Below are positions 59,064-64,000 of a DNA stretch of 64,000 nucleotides, piece by piece. How positions within the stretch are numbered: the first letter of the stretch is position 1; the number at the start of each line of letters is the position of its first letter. Below the pieces are notes generated by a model. That model was not told the origin of the DNA. It did no database searches and saw nothing but the letters and a program-made list of their open reading frames with translations. Made by a program: the position numbers and the translations under genes. Location of the stretch: positions 62,001 to 126,000 of the forward strand of contig NZ_RBIJ01000005.1 of assembly GCF_003633725.1 (NCBI RefSeq). Direction: 5' to 3'. This stretch comes from Brockia lithotrophica. Its GTDB lineage: Bacteria > Bacillota > Bacilli > Thermicanales > DSM-22653.

Positions 59064-60326
59064 CTAACCGATGTACGCCTTTCCGCCCACGTAAGGGCGC
59101 AGGGCTTCGGGGATCCGAATTCTTCCGTCCTCCATCTGGTGGTTTTCCAGAAGGGCGATGAGGATTCGCGGTGAGGCGATGGCGGTGTTGTTGAGCGTAT
59201 ACGCGTAGGCGAGAGAGCCGTCGGACTTCCGGTAGCGGATCTTGAGACGCCGCGCCTGGAAGTCGTGGAAGGTAGAGCAGGAGTGCGTTTCTCCGTAGGC
59301 GCCGCGCGAGGGCATCCACGTCTCAATGTCGTGTTTTCGAACCTGCCCTTGACCCATGTCTCCCGTGGCGATTTGCACGACGCGGTAAGGAAGTTCGAGG
59401 CGGCGGAGGAGTTCCTCCGCGTTTTCCAAAAGCTCCATGTGCAGCTGGTAGGAAAGTTCCTCGTCCGCCGGTGCGAGGATGACCTGCTCCACCTTGGAAA
59501 ATTGGTGGACGCGGTAGAGACCGAAGGTATCCCGTCCTGCCGAACCGACCTCGCGCCGGAAGGCCTCGGAGATCCCCGCATACCGAAGGGGGAGATCCTC
59601 TTCGCGGAGAATTTCCTCCGCGTGGTAGGCCACGAGGGACACTTCGGCCGTGCCTACGAGGTACTTTTCGTCTTCCGGAATGTGGTACGCTTGCTCGCGT
59701 CCGAGCGGAAAGTAGCCGGTTCCTTCCATGGCAAAGGCGTTCACGAGGACGGGGACGTACATGAGGGTAAACCCTCGTTCCCGAAGCAGGTCCAACGCGA
59801 GTCGGAGCACGCCGAGGTGGAGGAGCACGCCATCGTTCTTCAAAAAGTACGAACGGCTGCCCGCCACCTTGACCCCCCGTTCCACGTCGAGCATGTCGTG
59901 CAGGAGCATGAGCTCCACGTGGTTCTTCGGGGGAAAGGGAAAACTCGGGGGTTCGCCGACCCGCTTCACCTCGCGGTTTGCGCTCTCGTCGCCTACCGGG
60001 GTATCGGGGGAAGGGGGGTTGGGGACGAGGAGCATGAGCGCGTGAAATTCCTCGAGCACGGCGGCGAGTTCTGCCTCTTTTTCCCGGATGGTTTCGCCCA
60101 AACGCCGGGTTTCTTCGCGGAGACGTTCCCGTTCGTCTGGCGGGAGCTTCGGAATGCGCCGCGAATTTTCGTTGCGTCGCTGCTTGAGCGCTTCAACTTC
60201 CTGGAGGAGTTCCCTTCGCCGTTCGTCGACCGCCAAGAGGCGGTCGATGTCCACCTCGATCCCCTTCAGGCGCGCCGCCTCTTTGATGCGGTCGGCGTGC
60301 GCACGGATGAAGCGGATGTCGAGCAC
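59064..60326 (-). CDS. serS: Seryl-tRNA synthetase
   Basis: 420 residues. N-terminal coiled-coil tRNA arm (about 1-105, rich in Arg/Glu), then class II catalytic core: motif 2 FRREVGSAGRDTFGLYRVHQF, motif 3 with GVLRLALDLLRERG earlier and the end TAIASPRILIALLENHQMEDG-type sequence (NTAIASPRILIALLE), GSRSYFLKNDGVLLHLG. It charges tRNA-Ser. No T-box leader fits in the 83 bases upstream. In B. subtilis serS follows pdxST on the leading strand; here the same order is inverted. Confidence 0.97.
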   Translation of the reverse strand: MLDIRFIRAHADRIKEAARLKGIEVDIDRLLAVDERRRELLQEVEALKQRRNENSRRIPKLPPDERERLREETRRLGETIREKEAELAAVLEEFHALMLLVPNPPSPDTPVGDESANREVKRVGEPPSFPFPPKNHVELMLLHDMLDVERGVKVAGSRSYFLKNDGVLLHLGVLRLALDLLRERGFTLMYVPVLVNAFAMEGTGYFPLGREQAYHIPEDEKYLVGTAEVSLVAYHAEEILREEDLPLRYAGISEAFRREVGSAGRDTFGLYRVHQFSKVEQVILAPADEELSYQLHMELLENAEELLRRLELPYRVVQIATGDMGQGQVRKHDIETWMPSRGAYGETHSCSTFHDFQARRLKIRYRKSDGSLAYAYTLNNTAIASPRILIALLENHQMEDGRIRIPEALRPYVGGKAYIG

Positions 60327-60409
60327 CGAAATCTCCCTCTCCTCCGCTCACGAGGAGCGATCGTTCGCCAAATGTAGTGGGCGACCAGGAAGGTCGTCCC
60401 TTCCCGTCC

Positions 60410-61303
60410 TCACAACCCCCGTTCGGCCATGAGCTGTTCGGGCGAAAGAGCCCGTACGTCGATCCCGGGCATCGCCGCTCCCAACCCTTTGGAAACGTAC
60501 AGGATCCGCTCGTAGTCTTCCGGGTGTTTTACGGCTTCTACGATTGCCCGCGCGGTCTTTTCCGGGTTTTCGGACTTAAAGATCCCCGAGCCGACGAACA
60601 CGCCGTCCGCTCCGAGGTGGATCATGAGCGCCGCGTCTGCGGGCGTAGCGACACCGCCTGCTGCGAGGTTTGGAACGGGGAGTTTCCCGTGCTCATGCAC
60701 GTAGGCGAGGAGCTCGAGGGGAACTCCGAGCTTCCGCGATTCCGCCACGAGCCCTTCCTTCGGGAGCGCGCGCACTTCCTGGATTTGCCTGTTGATCCGG
60801 CGCAGGTGGCGCACAGCCTCCACGATGTTCCCCGTACCCGCTTCTCCCTTCGTGCGAATCATGGCCGCTCCCTCGGCAATCCTCCGAAGGGCTTCTCCCA
60901 GGTCACGGGCGCCGCAGACGAAGGGCGTGCGGAAGGTGGTCTTGTCGATGTGGTATTCCTCGTCTGCCGGGGTCAACACTTCGCTTTCGTCGATGAAGTC
61001 CACGCCGAGGGCTTCGTAGACGCGCGCCTCCAGAAAGTGGCCGATCCGCACCTTTGCCATGACCGGAATCCGGACGGCGCGCATGATCTGCTCCACGAGG
61101 GCGGGGTCCGCCATCCGCGCTACACCGCCCGCCGCACGAATGTCCGCGGGAACGCGCTCCAGGGCCATTACGGCGCTTGCGCCGGCAGCCTCAGCGATTT
61201 TCGCCTGCTCTACCGACGTGACGTCCATGATCACACCGCCGCGGAAACGCTCCGCCACCGCGATTTTTTCCGGCGAGAGCACGCGTTCCAGGGACCAACT
61301 CAT
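60410..61303 (-). CDS. pdxS: Pyridoxal 5'-phosphate synthase subunit PdxS
   Basis: 297 residues. [17 protein letters not shown] (catalytic Asp), [30 protein letters not shown] (Lys of the Schiff base), [19 protein letters not shown] (second Lys), and [19 protein letters not shown]. It builds PLP from ribose 5-phosphate, glyceraldehyde 3-phosphate and ammonia. The ammonia normally comes from the glutaminase PdxT, whose gene follows pdxS in Bacillus. Here 83 bases lead straight to serS, so pdxT is absent from its usual place. PdxS can use free ammonia in vitro; that it does so here is inference. A clear -10 lies upstream. Confidence 0.95.
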   Translation of the reverse strand: MSWSLERVLSPEKIAVAERFRGGVIMDVTSVEQAKIAEAAGASAVMALERVPADIRAAGGVARMADPALVEQIMRAVRIPVMAKVRIGHFLEARVYEALGVDFIDESEVLTPADEEYHIDKTTFRTPFVCGARDLGEALRRIAEGAAMIRTKGEAGTGNIVEAVRHLRRINRQIQEVRALPKEGLVAESRKLGVPLELLAYVHEHGKLPVPNLAAGGVATPADAALMIHLGADGVFVGSGIFKSENPEKTARAIVEAVKHPEDYERILYVSKGLGAAMPGIDVRALSPEQLMAERGL

Positions 61304-61368
61304 GTTCCGTCGCCTCCGGTACCATCGAATCCCGTACGCGGAAACGGTCCGCGCAGGTTCACCGAGCT

Positions 61369-61374
61369 ATTATA
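61369..61374 (-). promoter_or_regulatory. -10 box upstream of pdxS
   Basis: Minus strand consensus TATAAT, about 65 bases before the pdxS ATG, in the 152-base spacer after dacA. The best -35 candidates are poor. Confidence 0.45.
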
Positions 61375-61455
61375 GAGCTACGGGCCCGAAGGTGCACGTT
61401 TCGATGTGGAATTGGGTTTTCCGCATCGGATCCGACTTGCGGTTACGGAGGGGTC

Positions 61456-62787
61456 CTACGCGCGGTTCAGCACGGAAAGGGCAAGACGGTAGGCGTTCGC
61501 AAAGAAATCCCCGACGGCCGCAAAGAAAATTCGCCACCAAGGAGCTTTGGGTACGTCCTCTCCGGCAACGAGCGGGATATCGGGCGTTCCTTCGAGGAGC
61601 GGGTAGGGGCTTTCCACGCGGAGCTCGCCCACCTTTTGTCCCTTTTGCACGGGGGCGAAGAGGTCCGGGACAGAAGTCCAGGTCACGCGTACGTCTTCCT
61701 CGTGGCCGACCGGGACGACGTCGACAATGTCTGCCGCGGGAACCGCGGGTACGTTATCCTTCGTCCCACGGCGTACGGAGACGTCGCCGACAGGTTGGCC
61801 TGCCGGGGCGAGGACCTTACGCGCGAAGTTTTGAAACCCGTAGTTGAAAAGGGCGTGGGCGGCGAGGAAACGGTTTTTGTCGGGTTCCGGTCCGGGGGCG
61901 GGTTCCGCACCCATGACGACGGCGATGAGGCGCATATCCCCTCGCTTTGCTGTGGCGGTGACACAGTACTTCGCTTCGTCCGTGAACCCCGTCTTCAAAC
62001 CGTCCGCTCCTTCATAGGCGAAACGGAGGCCGGGAAGGAGTTTGTTCCAATTTTCCATGGCGATTTCCTGCTTCCGGTTGGCCCCCGGAGGGAAGTTTGC
62101 CCGGACGATGGAGGTAAAGGAGAGGATTTCCGGAGTATCGAGGAGGAGGTGGCGGGCGAGAATTGCCGCGTCTCGCGCGGACATCACGTTCTTATCCCCG
62201 TTGGCCTTTACGAAGGGAGCAAGTTCTTCTTCTGGGTAGCCGTGGCACGTCACGAAGTGCGTGTGCACCATACCCAGAGATTTGGCCGTTTCATTCATGA
62301 GAGATACAAAGGCTTCGCGGGATCCGGCTACCTTCTCTGCCAACGCCGCCGTTGCGTCGTTTGCCGAGTACACGGCCATCGCCGTAAAGAGTTCCCGTAC
62401 CGTGCGGGTTTCTCCTTCTTCGAGGAACACGCGCGACCCCTTATCCCTTCCCAGAAATCCCGGGTATACGCCGATCGTTACGGGGTCTTCCCAGCGAAGC
62501 TTTCCTTCGCGTACGGCCTTGAGCACGAGGTATTCGGTCATCATCTTCGTCATGCTGGCCGGTGGGAGCGGTTCCTCGGCGTTGTAGGCGTAGAGCACGC
62601 GTCCGCTTTCGAGCTCCACGAGGATCGCCGAGCGTACGCCGAGCCGAAGCGGGTCCGTTCCGGAGGGGGATGTGCCCTCCGCCCACGCCGGATGCTGTCC
62701 GAGGAGAATTCCGAGAGCGGCGCCGATGAGAATCAAAGGGCGCGCGAGGCGGCGGAGCGCACTCCGCAGCGAACGGGGTTTGTGCAC
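61456..62787 (-). CDS. dacA: D-alanyl-D-alanine carboxypeptidase DacA (PBP5)
   Basis: 443 residues. Signal peptide at the N-terminus ending near HPAWAEG, catalytic SxxK in PPASMTKMMTEYL, SxN in VYSANDATAAL, and KTG in GADGLKTGFTDEA, then the PBP5 C-terminal beta domain and an amphipathic anchor (FFAAVGDFFANAYRLALSVL). It trims terminal D-Ala from peptidoglycan stems. GAGGAGGAG lies five bases before GTG 62787, so the GTG at 62808 upstream is not used. Between guaB and pdxS as in B. subtilis. Confidence 0.94.
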   Translation of the reverse strand: MHKPRSLRSALRRLARPLILIGAALGILLGQHPAWAEGTSPSGTDPLRLGVRSAILVELESGRVLYAYNAEEPLPPASMTKMMTEYLVLKAVREGKLRWEDPVTIGVYPGFLGRDKGSRVFLEEGETRTVRELFTAMAVYSANDATAALAEKVAGSREAFVSLMNETAKSLGMVHTHFVTCHGYPEEELAPFVKANGDKNVMSARDAAILARHLLLDTPEILSFTSIVRANFPPGANRKQEIAMENWNKLLPGLRFAYEGADGLKTGFTDEAKYCVTATAKRGDMRLIAVVMGAEPAPGPEPDKNRFLAAHALFNYGFQNFARKVLAPAGQPVGDVSVRRGTKDNVPAVPAADIVDVVPVGHEEDVRVTWTSVPDLFAPVQKGQKVGELRVESPYPLLEGTPDIPLVAGEDVPKAPWWRIFFAAVGDFFANAYRLALSVLNRA

Positions 62788-62829
62788 CGGAGCTCCTCCT
62801 CTCTTCACCCAAAGGCGGCGCGGTTTTCT

Positions 62830-63900
62830 CTAGGAGAGTTCCGAACGCAGGTAAATGTCGTGAGGATGGCTTTCTCGCAGGCCGTTTCCCGTGATTCGGA
62901 CGAACTGCCTCCGTTCCCACAGGTCGGGAATCCTCCGCGCTCCCAGGTACCCCATGCCGGAGCGAATCCCACCGATGAGTTCGAAGACGACATCGGCGAG
63001 GGGGCCCTTGTAGGGGACGTACCCCTCTACTCCCTCGGGGACGAACTTGCCGGCCCCTTCTTGGAAGTAGCGGTCGCTCGACCCCTCCGCCATCGCCCCT
63101 GCAGATCCCATTCCCCGGTAGGCCTTCATTTTCTTTCCGCCGACGGTCACCAGGTGCCCCGGAGCCTCGTCGGTTCCCGCGAAGAGCGAACCAAACATGA
63201 GGGCGCTCGCTCCTGCGGCCAGGGCTTTCACGGCGTCACCCGAATGGCGCATGCCGCCGTCGGCTACGAGCGGTACACCCGCAGCATGGGCCGCACGGGC
63301 GGCCCACAGGATGGCCGTGAGCTGGGGAACGCCGACGCCCGCGACGATCCGCGTCGTGCAGATCGAACCCGGGCCTATCCCCACCTTAACGCCGTCTGCC
63401 CCCGCTTCGATCAACGCGCGTGCTCCTTCTTCTGTGGCGATGTTTCCCGCGAGGACGTCCGTACGCGGGTGGCGCCGTTTGAGCGTAGCGACCGTTTCCA
63501 ACACGCGTTTCGAATGTCCGTGCGCCGTGTCGACGACGAGGATGTCGACGCCCGCTTCCACGAGAACGTCGGCGCGCCTTACGTGAGTTTCTCCCGTCCC
63601 CACGGCGGCGGCGGCCAGAACACCTTCGCGCTTCACGCGCGTGACCGCTTCCGCCTGCTTAACAGGATCCATATTTCGGTGGAGGACGCCGAGCCCACCA
63701 AGTTTTCCGAGGGCTACGGCCATTTCCCAACCCGTTACGGTGTCCATGGCGGCGCTCAATACGGGGATGTCCAGTCGGTGGTTGCGCGTGACGTACGTTG
63801 CGAGTTCCGCCTCCTTGGGAATTACTTCGGAATATCGGGGAACGAGCAACACGTCGTCGAACGTGAGCGCTTCGGTCCACGCATCGGCAGAAAATTCCAT
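62830..63900 (-). CDS. guaB: IMP dehydrogenase lacking the CBS (Bateman) module
   Basis: 356 residues, against about 485 in most bacteria. The catalytic barrel is complete: [74 protein letters not shown] with the active-site Cys181, [18 protein letters not shown], and the flap [21 protein letters not shown]. The two CBS domains that normally interrupt the barrel after about residue 90 are gone; RVKREG runs directly into [10 protein letters not shown]. The enzyme converts IMP to XMP for GMP synthesis. Loss of CBS domains removes allosteric control by nucleotides; activity is expected to remain. ATG 63900. Borrelia has a similar natural form. Confidence 0.95.
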   Translation of the reverse strand: MEFSADAWTEALTFDDVLLVPRYSEVIPKEAELATYVTRNHRLDIPVLSAAMDTVTGWEMAVALGKLGGLGVLHRNMDPVKQAEAVTRVKREGVLAAAAVGTGETHVRRADVLVEAGVDILVVDTAHGHSKRVLETVATLKRRHPRTDVLAGNIATEEGARALIEAGADGVKVGIGPGSICTTRIVAGVGVPQLTAILWAARAAHAAGVPLVADGGMRHSGDAVKALAAGASALMFGSLFAGTDEAPGHLVTVGGKKMKAYRGMGSAGAMAEGSSDRYFQEGAGKFVPEGVEGYVPYKGPLADVVFELIGGIRSGMGYLGARRIPDLWERRQFVRITGNGLRESHPHDIYLRSELS

Positions 63901-64000
63901 GGTTAGGCATCCTCCCGTAGGTGATGGTATGAAACGTAGATTGGAGGTACGGATGGATGACGATGAACGTTCCTCTGATACGTCCCGAATTCCTTCTCAC

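Noticed and set aside
60327-60409. T-box leader before serS
   Set aside because: Only 83 bases are available, and neither the specifier stem nor the T-box sequence is seen.

Overview
The window is a GC-rich bacterial chromosome segment centred on the replication origin. RpoE (RNA polymerase delta), WalRK-YycH-YycI, HemEHY, Noc beside Soj/ParB, a Spo0F-like regulator and the order rpmH-rnpA-yidC-mnmE-mnmG-rsmG-noc-parA-parB mark a Bacillota of the Bacilli type. Proteins rich in Arg, Glu and Val fit a thermophile. A red-type form I RuBisCO operon, plus class II FBP aldolase and GlpX, point to an autotroph. Thermophilic chemolithoautotrophs such as Brockia or Hydrogenibacillus are my guess; species cannot be fixed from the sequence.

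Layout. 1-5.7 kb (minus): partial glpX, fba, spo0F, pyrG, rpoE, speB, speE. 5.9-11 kb: bifunctional penicillin-binding protein (plus), ROK kinase and tmk (minus), a degenerate histidine-kinase-like protein (plus). 11-16.3 kb (minus): M16 peptidase, bactofilin, M23 peptidase, deoD. 16.3-21.7 kb: hemE-hemH-hemY and a phosphohexomutase. 21.7-29.3 kb: walR-walK-yycH-yycI-htrA and a LysM/G5/M23 protein. 29.4-32.4 kb: rpsF-ssb-rpsR-rplI-dnaB. 32.5-38 kb: DUF1641 protein, SQR-like flavoprotein, ychF, DUF951, plsC, a diacylglycerol kinase, DUF554. 38-46.3 kb: parB, soj, noc, rsmG, mnmG, mnmE, yidC, yidD, rnpA, rpmH. 46.3-54.8 kb: oriC and dnaA-dnaN-recF-gyrB-gyrA (plus). 54.9-63.9 kb (minus): tktN, prk, rbcS, rbcL, serS, pdxS, dacA, guaB.

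Gene direction flips at 46.3-46.5 kb. DnaA-box clusters flank dnaA, and parS sites lie in parB and beside rsmG. Relative to Bacillus subtilis, the guaB-dacA-pdxS-serS block is inverted, so it and the appended CO2-fixation operon run head-on to the presumed rightward fork.

The most unusual points concern nitrogen and nucleotide metabolism. CTP synthase has lost the catalytic Cys and His of its glutaminase domain. pdxS lacks its usual glutaminase partner pdxT. IMP dehydrogenase lacks the regulatory CBS (Bateman) module. Together these suggest ammonia-fed, less regulated biosynthesis. Several genes usual at these loci are absent: yaaA, jag, gdpP, walJ, pdxT. I saw no rRNA, tRNA, insertion sequence, prophage or CRISPR array, and no gene-free stretch above 300 bases.
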